Positions 33,594 through 42,019 of a stretch of DNA of 64,000 nt are shown here, piece by piece (the first letter of the stretch is position 1; each line of letters starts with the position of its first letter). Position numbers and translations under genes: made by a program. Origin of the DNA: Verrucomicrobiaceae bacterium (GTDB taxonomy: Bacteria; Verrucomicrobiota; Verrucomicrobiia; Verrucomicrobiales; Verrucomicrobiaceae). The stretch lies in the NCBI GenBank assembly GCA_016795365.1, contig JAEUHN010000042.1, positions 1-64,000 of the forward strand. The letters run 5' to 3'. The notes beneath the pieces are model-generated. The model worked only from the letters and a program-made list of their open reading frames with translations. It ran no database searches and was not told the origin of the DNA.

Positions 33594-36160
33594 CCGGCGT
33601 CGTTCCTTCCGTGATGTCTTTCTTTGCGACCATGCGTGCCTTTTTCTTCCTCACCTGCCTGACCCTGCTGACGGGACTCTCCTCCCATCTTCAGGCCCAG
33701 CAGCCCACCGCCTCGGCTGAGGTGACTCCCAATCCGGTGAGCCCAGGACAGCAGGCGACCTTCACGATCACCGTCGAGAATGCCAACCCTTCGGCCTTGC
33801 CCAACATCAATCTCCCGGCCCCGCTTTCGGTGAATGGTGGGGTGTCCACCTCGAACGAGATCAGCATCGTCAATGGGGTGCAGAGCATCATGGTGCGCTT
33901 CACCTGGCCCATCTCGTCCGCTCAGGCGGGCACCTTCACCATTCCGCCCCAGGACGTGCCGATCAGTGGTGGGAGTGTCTTGAAGTCCAATGAGGTCACG
34001 CTCGAGGTCAAAGCAGGGTCCCAGTCCGCCCGTCCCGATGGCGTTGATCCCACGCAAGACAACGGCCTGGGCCAGATGGAGCCGATCCTCCAGATGCGGA
34101 TGGCGAAGACCGAGTTCTACCAGGGCGAGATCGTGCCCATCACGGCCACGCTTTACCTGCCCCGCATGGTGCAGCTGCGCCGCCTGGGCTTGATCGAGGT
34201 GGCCAAGCAGGATCTCGCCATCCAGCGCTTCCCTCAGCAGGCCGAGCAGTCGCTCGAAACCCTCGGCAACGTGCGCTACATCACGCTCAGCTTTCAGAGT
34301 TCGCTCTCCGCCTTGAAGCCTGGCAAAATGAAGGTGGGTCCGGCGAAGACCGAGTTGATCCTCGACATCCCGATGGGAAACTCCCGGAACTTCCCCTTCG
34401 GCTTCATGCAAATGGATCAGCGCAAGGTGGAGGTGAAGGCCCCCGAGATCTCGATCACGGTGCTTCCACTTCCGCAGGAAGGCCGGCCCAAGAACTTCAG
34501 CGGGGCGGTCGGCGATTTTACTCTCGCGGCTACGAGTCAGGTGAAGGAAGCGTCGGTGGGCGACCCCGTGGCCGTGGACCTCATGATCGAAGGGCAGGGG
34601 AACTTCGATGCCATTGAGGCCCCCATCCTTGCCAATCCCGCTGGCTGGAAGACCTATCCGGCCAAGCGCTACAACGTGGACTCGGGTGACCCGAACACCG
34701 CGGACCTGATCAATCGCAAGGTAGGCTTCAATCAGATCATCGTGCCCGACAAAGTGGCCACTGAGATTCCGGCTTTCGAGTTTTCCTTCTTCAGCCCGCG
34801 CACCAAGCAATACACGCACCTGCGCAGCCAGCCGATCCCGATCGTCATCAAGCCCTCCGCTCAGGCCCCGGTCGCGACCTCGGGTGCCGTCGGCACGGTG
34901 ACGAATGCCACCCAGTCAACACCTCCCAACCTCGCTCCCGAGGCCGACATCTCGGACATTTTGATGCCCATCCCTGCTCAGGCACGTTGGGCATCGGCCT
35001 CGGTGCCGCTGCTTTCGGACAAGCGCTTCCTGGTGGTCAATGGGGTCCTCATGCTCGCCTTCCTGGCGCTCATCGGTTGGTCGTTGTGGTCCCGCATTCA
35101 GCAGAAGGCGGCGAATTCGACGGATCGCCAGCGTCGGCAGTTGCGGCAGGCCGTTGAGGCAGGTGGCCTCAGCGAGGCGGAGTTCTACCGTCGCGCCGCG
35201 CACTATGTGCTTCACATTTCCCATGGTCGGGTCCCCGAGGATGCCCGCGAGATCATGGCAGGCTATGAAGCCCTGAACTTCGCAGGACCCCAGGCTGGTT
35301 CGCAACCGATCGACGGTGCCCGACGCGCCCAGGTGCTGGCCGTGATTCGCAAGATCGAAACGGCTCCACCTTCGCCGCCGTCCCTGCCCAAAGCCGTCGC
35401 TTTGACCGCCGTGCTCGCCCTCGTCTGTGGGGCACTTCAAGCGTCTCCGCAGGATCAGTATCAAGCCGCGGTGACCGCTTTGGAAAAGAGCGACTTCAAG
35501 GCAGCCAAGGCGGCTGCCGAGGAGATTGTCAAAGCCGGCGAGGTCAGCCCCGAGGTCTTTACCGTGCTCGGCCACGCGAGCTACAAGCAAGGCCAGCCTG
35601 GCATCGCCGCCATCTGGTATCAGCGCGCACAGATGTTCCCCGGCAGCGCCCCGGAAATCCGGCAGAACCTCCGCCACATTGAGGAGAAGATTCACTTCTT
35701 CGCGGTGAAACAGAACGAATGGGCGCAGCGCTTCGGCTTCTGGATGAGCCGAAATGGCTGGATCTTCGTGGCGACCATCGGGGCGTGGCTGTCCATTTTT
35801 AGCCTCGCTTTTCTGATCCTGGGCGCAAGGCACCAGCTGAAAGCCTGGGCGGCGCTGACCCTAGTCCTCGGCTTCATCGCTGTGGGGCTCGGCTGCACCG
35901 GCTATTGCCTGCGTCCGGCGGCGGAGGACCTGAAGGACCTCGCCTTTGTCACCGCGCCCAAGGCCCAGGCGCACACCGCAGCTTCCATGGTGTCTGGCAG
36001 CGTGATCATCGTCCCGCCAGGCAGCGTGGTGCGCCGCATCAGCGAGCGCGGCAAATGGACCTACGTGGAGATTCCCCAGCCCGAGGAGCACCTCCGCGGC
36101 TGGCTGCCCACAGATCAAATCGAGCCCTGGTGGCCCTACGACGTGGCCAAACTCCCCTGA
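33590..36160 (+). CDS. batD: BatD-like protein with TPR (BatE-like) and SH3-type tail
   Basis: This 856-residue protein has a signal peptide, then BatD-type beta-sandwich repeats (S-A-E-V-T-P-N-P-V-S-P-G-Q onward; about 25-430) and a TM helix near 484-504. A TPR-containing segment (about 620-720) and two TM helices follow. It ends with an SH3b-like domain (R-R-I-S-E-R-G-K-W-T-Y-V-E-I and G-W-L-P). It thus combines BatD with BatE-like and SH3 parts. GTG 33590 overlaps the previous stop; ATG 33614 or 33632 would leave a better signal peptide, so the start is uncertain. Confidence 0.82.
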   Translation: MTGVVPSVMSFFATMRAFFFLTCLTLLTGLSSHLQAQQPTASAEVTPNPVSPGQQATFTITVENANPSALPNINLPAPLSVNGGVSTSNEISIVNGVQSIMVRFTWPISSAQAGTFTIPPQDVPISGGSVLKSNEVTLEVKAGSQSARPDGVDPTQDNGLGQMEPILQMRMAKTEFYQGEIVPITATLYLPRMVQLRRLGLIEVAKQDLAIQRFPQQAEQSLETLGNVRYITLSFQSSLSALKPGKMKVGPAKTELILDIPMGNSRNFPFGFMQMDQRKVEVKAPEISITVLPLPQEGRPKNFSGAVGDFTLAATSQVKEASVGDPVAVDLMIEGQGNFDAIEAPILANPAGWKTYPAKRYNVDSGDPNTADLINRKVGFNQIIVPDKVATEIPAFEFSFFSPRTKQYTHLRSQPIPIVIKPSAQAPVATSGAVGTVTNATQSTPPNLAPEADISDILMPIPAQARWASASVPLLSDKRFLVVNGVLMLAFLALIGWSLWSRIQQKAANSTDRQRRQLRQAVEAGGLSEAEFYRRAAHYVLHISHGRVPEDAREIMAGYEALNFAGPQAGSQPIDGARRAQVLAVIRKIETAPPSPPSLPKAVALTAVLALVCGALQASPQDQYQAAVTALEKSDFKAAKAAAEEIVKAGEVSPEVFTVLGHASYKQGQPGIAAIWYQRAQMFPGSAPEIRQNLRHIEEKIHFFAVKQNEWAQRFGFWMSRNGWIFVATIGAWLSIFSLAFLILGARHQLKAWAALTLVLGFIAVGLGCTGYCLRPAAEDLKDLAFVTAPKAQAHTAASMVSGSVIIVPPGSVVRRISERGKWTYVEIPQPEEHLRGWLPTDQIEPWWPYDVAKLP

Positions 36161-36184
36161 TCTCCCACAGGTTTGACCCCATGC

Positions 36185-36213
36185 TTGCCAGCCGACCCGA
36201 CTCCGGGTAGAAT
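36185..36213 (+). promoter_or_regulatory. Promoter upstream of the HD phosphohydrolase gene
   Basis: TTGCCA (36185-36190), a 17-bp spacer and TAGAAT (36208-36213) lie 29 bp before ATG 36243. Both hexamers differ from consensus by one or two bases and the spacing is ideal. It would let this gene and ybeY be expressed apart from the bat genes. Confidence 0.5.
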
Positions 36214-36242
36214 GGTTAGCCGGTTTCCTCCCATGAACTGCC

Positions 36243-37934
36243 ATGTTTGAATCTTTTCGAAGAACCCAACTCCAGAAGGAGGGACTGTGTGGACGGACGC
36301 GCCGCAAGCATCAGGAAGATGACTTCATGGAGTCCCTGCGCAGCCATCCGCTCGTTATGGCGGTCATCATGGCAGGCTTTGTGGTGGGCGTTTTGCTGCT
36401 CATGCACCTCGCGGGTGGGCTGGCCGACGGTATTGCCAAGCCGGGCCTGACGGACTCGCTTTACGCCGGAGCCTTCGCGGCAGCGGTCCTGATCCATCTG
36501 CACATCGGCCACCAGTATTTAAAGGAGGACAACCGACATGTGCTGCTGGTGCTTGTCACCCTTCTTCTCCACCTGGGTGCGGTGCTTGCCGCGGTGAAGT
36601 TTGGCATGAAGCAAGGCTGGGGCGGCGGGTTGCTCGTGCTCACCTTGCCACATGCGATCGCGCCCTTGGTTTTCTCCGTGGTGCGCGGGCGTCGTCTCGG
36701 CCTGTTCGGAGCCTTCCACGCCAGCCTCCTCGGGAGCGTGGTGTGCCTGCCCGTCACTCAACGCCTCACCTTCCTGGCTAGTTCGGTGCTGGTCGGTTTC
36801 CTCGCCGTGGTGGCCACGCGCCGGGTGCGTCGTCGCAATCGCCTGTTCATCGCCGGATGCTACGTCGGCCTCACCGCCGCAGCCTTTTCCGTGCTGCTCG
36901 CGCTGGCGGAGTCAGGCGCACGCTCCGTTTCATGGTCGGAGATCATTGGCTGGCCGCTGCTTTCGGGCGTGCTTACCGGCATGGCGGTTGGGGGATTGCT
37001 GCCCGTGATCGAGTCCGTGTTCGAAGTCACGACCGACATCACCTGGCTGGAACTCGCCGATCTCAATCATCCGCTCATGCGCCGCCTGAGCATGGAAGCC
37101 CCCGGCACCTACCATCACAGCCTCATGGTGGCGAACATCGCCGAAGCCGCCGCCGAGGCCATCGGAGCCAGCGCCACGATGTGCCGCGTGTGCTCCTACT
37201 TCCATGACATTGGGAAGCTGAACAAGCCGGAGTATTTCATCGAGAACATGGATCCGGCGGACAATCCGCACAAAGATCTCACCGCTCGCATGAGCGCCCT
37301 CGTGCTCATCGCGCACGTGAAGGACGGCGTGGACCTCGCCATCAAGAGCGGGCTCAACAGCCGCATTATCGACGTGATCGAGCAGCACCACGGCACCTCG
37401 TTGGCCTGGTATTTTTACCGCCGAGCCCTCGATCAGAAGGCCGAGGTGCTCCGTCTGGTGCAGCAGGACAAGGCCACCGAAGATGACGTGCCGCAGGTGA
37501 GCGAGGACGTGTTCCGTTACCCAGGGCCGAAGCCCAACTTCCGCGAATCCGCGATCATCAGCCTCGCCGATGCGGTGGAGAGCACCTCGCGCACGTTGGA
37601 CAAACCGAACCCAGGTCGCATAGAGGCGATGGTCGATGAACTCGTCTGGAACCGTCTCATGGATGGCCAGCTCGACGACTGTGATTTGACCATCAGTGAG
37701 CTCGCCAAGGTGAAGGGCAGCTTCGTCAAATCGCTGGTCAGTATGATGCACAGCCGCATCAAGTATCAGAGCAGCCGTGTGGAGAGGGAGGAACCCATTG
37801 CCGAAGGCAAGGTGGTGCCGATGGAGCCTGCTACGAATCCTCCTACCACGCAGATCATGATCGACGACTCGCCCTACGGCGAACCGCGCAAGCGCAAGCG
37901 CTCCAGCGGTGGCAAGCCTCCTCCCGCAGCGTGA
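36243..37934 (+). CDS. 7TM HD-domain phosphohydrolase, PgpH-like without the extracellular domain
   Basis: This 563-residue protein starts with a short basic segment, then about seven TM helices (about 35-265), then a cytoplasmic HD domain. H291-H292 in Y-H-H-S-L-M-V-A-N-I-A, H321-D322 in F-H-D-I-G-K-L and E-Q-H-H-G-T provide metal ligands. The family (7TMR-HD, PgpH) hydrolyses cyclic di-AMP in Firmicutes. Here the large extracellular HDED domain that usually separates the first TM helix from the seven-helix bundle is missing. Pro-rich C-terminus. It overlaps ybeY by one base (TGATG), the usual pairing of these two genes. Confidence 0.85.
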   Translation: MFESFRRTQLQKEGLCGRTRRKHQEDDFMESLRSHPLVMAVIMAGFVVGVLLLMHLAGGLADGIAKPGLTDSLYAGAFAAAVLIHLHIGHQYLKEDNRHVLLVLVTLLLHLGAVLAAVKFGMKQGWGGGLLVLTLPHAIAPLVFSVVRGRRLGLFGAFHASLLGSVVCLPVTQRLTFLASSVLVGFLAVVATRRVRRRNRLFIAGCYVGLTAAAFSVLLALAESGARSVSWSEIIGWPLLSGVLTGMAVGGLLPVIESVFEVTTDITWLELADLNHPLMRRLSMEAPGTYHHSLMVANIAEAAAEAIGASATMCRVCSYFHDIGKLNKPEYFIENMDPADNPHKDLTARMSALVLIAHVKDGVDLAIKSGLNSRIIDVIEQHHGTSLAWYFYRRALDQKAEVLRLVQQDKATEDDVPQVSEDVFRYPGPKPNFRESAIISLADAVESTSRTLDKPNPGRIEAMVDELVWNRLMDGQLDDCDLTISELAKVKGSFVKSLVSMMHSRIKYQSSRVEREEPIAEGKVVPMEPATNPPTTQIMIDDSPYGEPRKRKRSSGGKPPPAA

Positions 37935-38362
37935 TGCCGGCCCAGGTGCAGATCTACAACCGCCAGCGAAAGCATCGCTGCGATTTGAGCGGGCTGCGTG
38001 CCGCGATGGCCAGGGCGGTGCCGCTTTGCCTCCAGCACATCAAGGTCCCCGACGCACCGCTGGCCCAGCTGCAGGAGATCGAAATCTCGATCGTGACCGA
38101 TGCGGCCATCGCCAAGGTGCATGGCGAGTTCCTCGACGATCCCACGCCGACCGATGTGATCACCTTCCATCACGGCGAAATCATCGTCAGTGCGGATACG
38201 GCGGCCCGCGAGGGCCCTTTCCACGGCCTCTCCTTTGATCACGAACTCGGCCTCTACATGATTCACGGCCTCATGCACCTCGCCGGCTGGGATGACCACG
38301 ACCCTGACGAAGCCGCCGAGATGAAGCGCCGTCAAGAGTCCGTGCTCGCCGACGTGGTGTGA
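37934..38362 (+). CDS. ybeY: Endoribonuclease YbeY
   Basis: This 142-residue zinc-dependent RNase is involved in rRNA 3' maturation and ribosome quality control. The zinc site H111-x3-H115-x5-H121 is intact (H-G-L-M-H-L-A-G-W-D-D-H), as is the upstream T-D-V-I-T-F segment. It overlaps the HD phosphohydrolase gene. The convergent gene ends 15 bp away. Confidence 0.92.
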   Translation: MPAQVQIYNRQRKHRCDLSGLRAAMARAVPLCLQHIKVPDAPLAQLQEIEISIVTDAAIAKVHGEFLDDPTPTDVITFHHGEIIVSADTAAREGPFHGLSFDHELGLYMIHGLMHLAGWDDHDPDEAAEMKRRQESVLADVV

Positions 38363-38377
38363 GTTTGCTGTGAACCT

Positions 38378-39913
38378 TCATTTCATTGGCTGATACTGCC
38401 AGGTCCAGTCGCCTTTGTAGCTCTGCTTCAGGTAATCACTGGCGGGGTTCGAGTTCGGGCTGCGAGTAACTTTGCCACCGTCATCATTCTGGTCGAGCGC
38501 GATGCACCACAGGGCATAGCGACCATTGCTGGTGGTGCGGTAGCGCATCGGCTGGCCGTCGATCAAATCGTTCTCCATGGTGCCCATCAGGCCGGGCACG
38601 AGTTCGGCGAGCGTTGCTGGATACGCACCGTGTTGGAGCTTCCAGCGTTCCAAGGCGCAAGCGATCACTGCCTGACGACGCTGGCACTCGATCGCGATCA
38701 CCTTGGCTGAGATGCTGTTGATGGAAGGCATCGCAAGGCGGGTGAGCATGGCGTCAAGATGCCACATCGGGTGATCGCGAGAGTCTTTGAGCTGGGCTTC
38801 GAACTGGTTCGCCGCCTTGAGCAACCCGCGCAGACCATCGCGCTTCATGGGCAGCACTAGGTGGTCGAGTTCAGATTCGATCAGATGAGCGCTCGCCATC
38901 GAGATGAATCCGCGCGGTATGAGCAGACCACTGAGCGAATGGCTGCTGGGATCGGAAGCATTGCCGAAGCCTGACAGCATGGAGCCCAGTTGTTTCGCAG
39001 GAGCAGACTGAAGGTAGAGCATGGTGGAGCCAGCCATCGCGAGTTCGCCGCGAAGGGCGAGCAGCGCTGCGGGCTCCAGACTGGTAGCGAGTTCCTTCTG
39101 CAGCGACTGCAACTGCGCCTCGTTGAGTTTGCCCGAGCGAAGCAGATGCCACACGGCTTCATGCGCCATGCTTTGAATGGAGGCAGACACGAGCAACGAG
39201 ATCAGCATGGGCTCGCGCTGCATCGCGGTGGCGAAGCGTGACAGCACCCGCACATCGGCCACGGCGGCGTCAAAGTCACCTGTCTCCGTGCAGACGATGG
39301 AGTGCAGGCAGATCGTGCGCGAGGACTGCATCACGGCGCTGAGGTGAGGCACCTCCAACGCGAAGAGGTTGGCAGGCAGCCCTCGGTGCAGCATGGCGGG
39401 TGTAAACTCGCATTGCGGTCGTTGTTTGGCCGCGGCGGCGAGTTTGGCGATGAGAGGGAAGGACTTTTCCAAAGCACTGCGAAGGGCTGCGGCGTCGGCG
39501 TTGGGTGACAGGTGCAAGGCTCCAGTTGAGGCCTCTGCCCACGCTTTGAGATCGGCTGGTTCACCAAGCATCACCGCGTGCCATGGCAGAGGCCTCTCGT
39601 TCTTGATGGTGAGCGAGGCCAGAGCTTCGCGGCGGCGGGTGGCCTCGCCATCGGCCTTGGGCTTGGCGATTCCTTGGAGAGCAGGGATCGCACCGAAGTT
39701 GAGACGCTCATCGACAGGGGCGAGCAACAGCTTACGCAGTTCGAGCGTCTCGCCCTCCGCTTGCAGACGTGACAAGGCGTGTTGCATGGCGTTCCCGCCT
39801 TTCCACTGAAGCACACCATAGAGGACTACCTGCAAGGTGAGCAGCGTGACGACAGTCCAGACGGTGATGCGTAGTGTGCGACGCACCCAAGGGCGACGAA
39901 GAAGTGATTTCAT
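38378..39913 (-). CDS. Membrane-anchored hypothetical protein, paralog of 61452-63077
   Basis: This 511-residue protein has one N-terminal TM helix (about 13-33) and a large helical exported domain. Near the C-terminus it has D-G-Q-P-M-R-Y, L-W-C-I-A-L-D, N-D-D-G-G and a last G-D-W-T-W-Q-Y. These match D-G-K-P-L-R-Y, L-W-S-I-G-L-D, Q-D-D-G-G and G-D-W-V-W-S-Y in the protein at 61452. The D-G/L-W-S/D-D-G-G tail resembles the C-terminal part of type II pseudopilin-like proteins of this phylum. It is third in an ECF sigma operon; its start overlaps the anti-sigma-like gene by 4 bp (ATGA). Confidence 0.75.
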   Translation of the reverse strand: MKSLLRRPWVRRTLRITVWTVVTLLTLQVVLYGVLQWKGGNAMQHALSRLQAEGETLELRKLLLAPVDERLNFGAIPALQGIAKPKADGEATRRREALASLTIKNERPLPWHAVMLGEPADLKAWAEASTGALHLSPNADAAALRSALEKSFPLIAKLAAAAKQRPQCEFTPAMLHRGLPANLFALEVPHLSAVMQSSRTICLHSIVCTETGDFDAAVADVRVLSRFATAMQREPMLISLLVSASIQSMAHEAVWHLLRSGKLNEAQLQSLQKELATSLEPAALLALRGELAMAGSTMLYLQSAPAKQLGSMLSGFGNASDPSSHSLSGLLIPRGFISMASAHLIESELDHLVLPMKRDGLRGLLKAANQFEAQLKDSRDHPMWHLDAMLTRLAMPSINSISAKVIAIECQRRQAVIACALERWKLQHGAYPATLAELVPGLMGTMENDLIDGQPMRYRTTSNGRYALWCIALDQNDDGGKVTRSPNSNPASDYLKQSYKGDWTWQYQPMK

Positions 39914-40200
39914 GGCGTGACTGAAAGGCTGGCCAGCAGGGCCTGGCGTGATTGCAGTTGAGTTGGCAATGGCTGTTCAAATCGAAGCAGATCATCAGGA
40001 ACGGAGATGCTTGGCGTCATGGCTTCCAAGATCAGGGCCGTGAGCCATAGGGCGGCGAGGCTCCATGCGATCCATCGCGGTGGTGCGAGGGATCGCAGCA
40101 GGCTTGGAGGCTGTGCATTGGCCAGGATCTCCGCCTTCCACTCGGCAGGCAGCGCGCGTGGGCAGAGCGCTAGCAGTTTGGTTTCGAAGTCGTCGTTCAT
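39910..40200 (-). CDS. Small membrane protein, probable anti-sigma factor
   Basis: This 96-residue protein has a short cytoplasmic part (about 1-45, begins M-N-D-D-F-E-T-K) and one TM helix (about 45-65, I-A-W-S-L-A-A-L-W-L-T-A-L-I-L). It overlaps the sigma gene upstream and the 511-residue gene downstream by 4 bp each. Position and topology suggest an anti-sigma factor, but no anti-sigma domain is recognisable, so the role is inferred. Confidence 0.65.
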   Translation of the reverse strand: MNDDFETKLLALCPRALPAEWKAEILANAQPPSLLRSLAPPRWIAWSLAALWLTALILEAMTPSISVPDDLLRFEQPLPTQLQSRQALLASLSVTP

Positions 40201-40700
40201 GGCTGGAGTTCGTCGTAGAGCGGACGCAGCAACGTGCGCAGTTTGTCGAGAGCGTAGCGGTAGCGGCTGGCCGCTGTGTTCAAAGGGATGTCCTGGGCTT
40301 CGGTGATCTGGTCGAAGGTGAGGCCGTGCCAAAGCTTGAGTTGTGCGACACTGCGTTGTTCGACGGGCAAGCCTGCGAGCGCAGACTCCAGTCTCACAGC
40401 AAAGGCCGCTGTGTCTGGATCATCGTTGGGAGCAAAGAGTTCCACCGGCTGCGCTGTCTCGGCCTCACGACGGACACGATGTTTGCGCAACCAGTCCACC
40501 GCTTGGCGGTGGGCCATGCGATAGACCATCGCCTGCGGGTTGGCCACGTCGGCACCGAGTGGTTTCGCGGCGAGCCGGATGAAAAACTCCTGCAACAAAT
40601 CTTTGGCGTCAGCTTCGCTGCGGACGATGCCAGCCAAGTAATGAAACAAGCCTGCCGCGTGGGCATCGTAGAGTTCTTCAAGTGACGGCGGGCGCGGCAT
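40197..40700 (-). CDS. ECF RNA polymerase sigma factor
   Basis: This 167-residue protein has region 2 (A-H-A-A-G-L-F-H-Y, D-A-K-D-L-L-Q-E-F-F-I-R, M-V-Y-R-M-A-H-R-Q-A-V-D-W-L-R) and region 4 (L-P-V-E-Q-R-S-V-A-Q-L-K, then a helix-turn-helix around F-D-Q-I-T-E-A). The length is typical for ECF sigma factors. ATG 40700 was preferred over TTG 40709. It begins a three-gene translationally coupled cassette. Confidence 0.88.
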   Translation of the reverse strand: MPRPPSLEELYDAHAAGLFHYLAGIVRSEADAKDLLQEFFIRLAAKPLGADVANPQAMVYRMAHRQAVDWLRKHRVRREAETAQPVELFAPNDDPDTAAFAVRLESALAGLPVEQRSVAQLKLWHGLTFDQITEAQDIPLNTAASRYRYALDKLRTLLRPLYDELQP

Positions 40701-40741
40701 CGTGAACAAGTCGTGCCTCGCGAAAGTTTTTGTCTAACCGA

Positions 40742-42019
40742 TTACAACCGCCTCTCTTCCAGCACTTCGAGCCCCGTGATCTTCCATTCACTTTCGATCG
40801 GCTGGACGGTCAGCTTTGCCTTGTAGCGATTCACGCGTTGATGCTGATGGCCCCAGTGGCCGACGGTGCCCAAGGCAGTCCACTCGCCCTCGGCGATGAA
40901 GCCGTCAGGCGCGGGCGAGACCTTGTCGATGTCCACCGAGAGATCGGTGACATGAACTCGTGCGCCCTCGGAACCATCGAGTGTGAGAGCCTGCACGGTT
41001 TGCAGATAAAGCGTGCGGAGCAGTTCACCGTGCACGCTGCGATCGAGGCGGTCATAGATGTCGGATTCCGTCCGGTAATCGAAAGCGCGATACACGTTGC
41101 GCAGCAGCGGCTGCACGATGCGTGAGCCTTCCTCCGTCGTCTTCACCTCCGCTGCCTTGGTCGCAAACGGATCGGTGATGGAGATGGTCATGTTGTAAGT
41201 CACGCCAATGCCGATCAACCACGAGGCCAGGAAGGGCGCGAAGCCGCCAGGGAACTTCTTGTCCTTCACCTCCATGTAAATGTAGATCACCAGCCCCAGC
41301 AGCACCCAGACGATCATCGGCAAAGGAATCTCATACACGTAAGGCCGCGGAATGGTGGGCACCTCGGCCAGGGGTTTCGGCTTTGGCAGACGACCTTTGT
41401 TCTCCCAGCGTGCCACTTGCAGCGTGGGCGAGAGTTCCATGCTTTCGCTGCTGTTGGCGAAGAAGATGGTGAGCGGCAGTCGCTCCACGGGCGCCTTGAA
41501 GCTGCTCCATTGCAGCTCGAGCTGTGCTGGAGACCCCGGAATCGTGAACTCAAACATCAAACCCACCATCAGCTCCGTGGCGGGCACGGCGGCACCGGCC
41601 TCCATTGGCAGGGTGCGCCCCGGTTCACCTTTCACAAAGGCCACGCCCGTGAGCTGGCCATTCATCGCCGATTCATCAGCACGCAGCTTGCACCAGTTCT
41701 GCGCCATCGCGGTCATCTGAGCGACCACGGTCGCCTGCATCTGCGCGTTCACCAGGGTCCCCGGAGTCGTTGGCATATTCAGCCAGCCGAGCACCGTCGG
41801 ACTGTCAAACAAGACCTCCACACGCGCCTGGAACGGCTCCAGGTAAAGATAAGCCTGGGCGATTTGGCGGGGCGATGACGGCGGTGCGACAGGCGCAGCT
41901 GCGGGCTTGGTCGCCGTCGGCGGGGTCGCGGGTGCTGGCGCCTCAGGCTGCTGGGCTCGAAGTGCGGCAGACCCCATCAGGCCTGCCGCAAGGGCGAGAA
42001 TGGTGAACGTGGTGCGCAT
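40742..42019 (-). CDS. Exported hypothetical protein with internal TM helices
   Basis: This 425-residue protein has a signal peptide ending L-R-A-Q near residue 23 and a Pro/Ala-rich linker. A beta-rich middle is followed by two TM helices (about 235-290), then a C-terminal soluble part with Y-R-A-F-D-Y-R-T-E-S-D-I-Y. No family was recognised. It overlaps the upstream oxidoreductase gene by one base (TAATG), so the two are coexpressed. The ECF sigma gene begins 41 bp downstream. Confidence 0.6.
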   Translation of the reverse strand: MRTTFTILALAAGLMGSAALRAQQPEAPAPATPPTATKPAAAPVAPPSSPRQIAQAYLYLEPFQARVEVLFDSPTVLGWLNMPTTPGTLVNAQMQATVVAQMTAMAQNWCKLRADESAMNGQLTGVAFVKGEPGRTLPMEAGAAVPATELMVGLMFEFTIPGSPAQLELQWSSFKAPVERLPLTIFFANSSESMELSPTLQVARWENKGRLPKPKPLAEVPTIPRPYVYEIPLPMIVWVLLGLVIYIYMEVKDKKFPGGFAPFLASWLIGIGVTYNMTISITDPFATKAAEVKTTEEGSRIVQPLLRNVYRAFDYRTESDIYDRLDRSVHGELLRTLYLQTVQALTLDGSEGARVHVTDLSVDIDKVSPAPDGFIAEGEWTALGTVGHWGHQHQRVNRYKAKLTVQPIESEWKITGLEVLEERRL

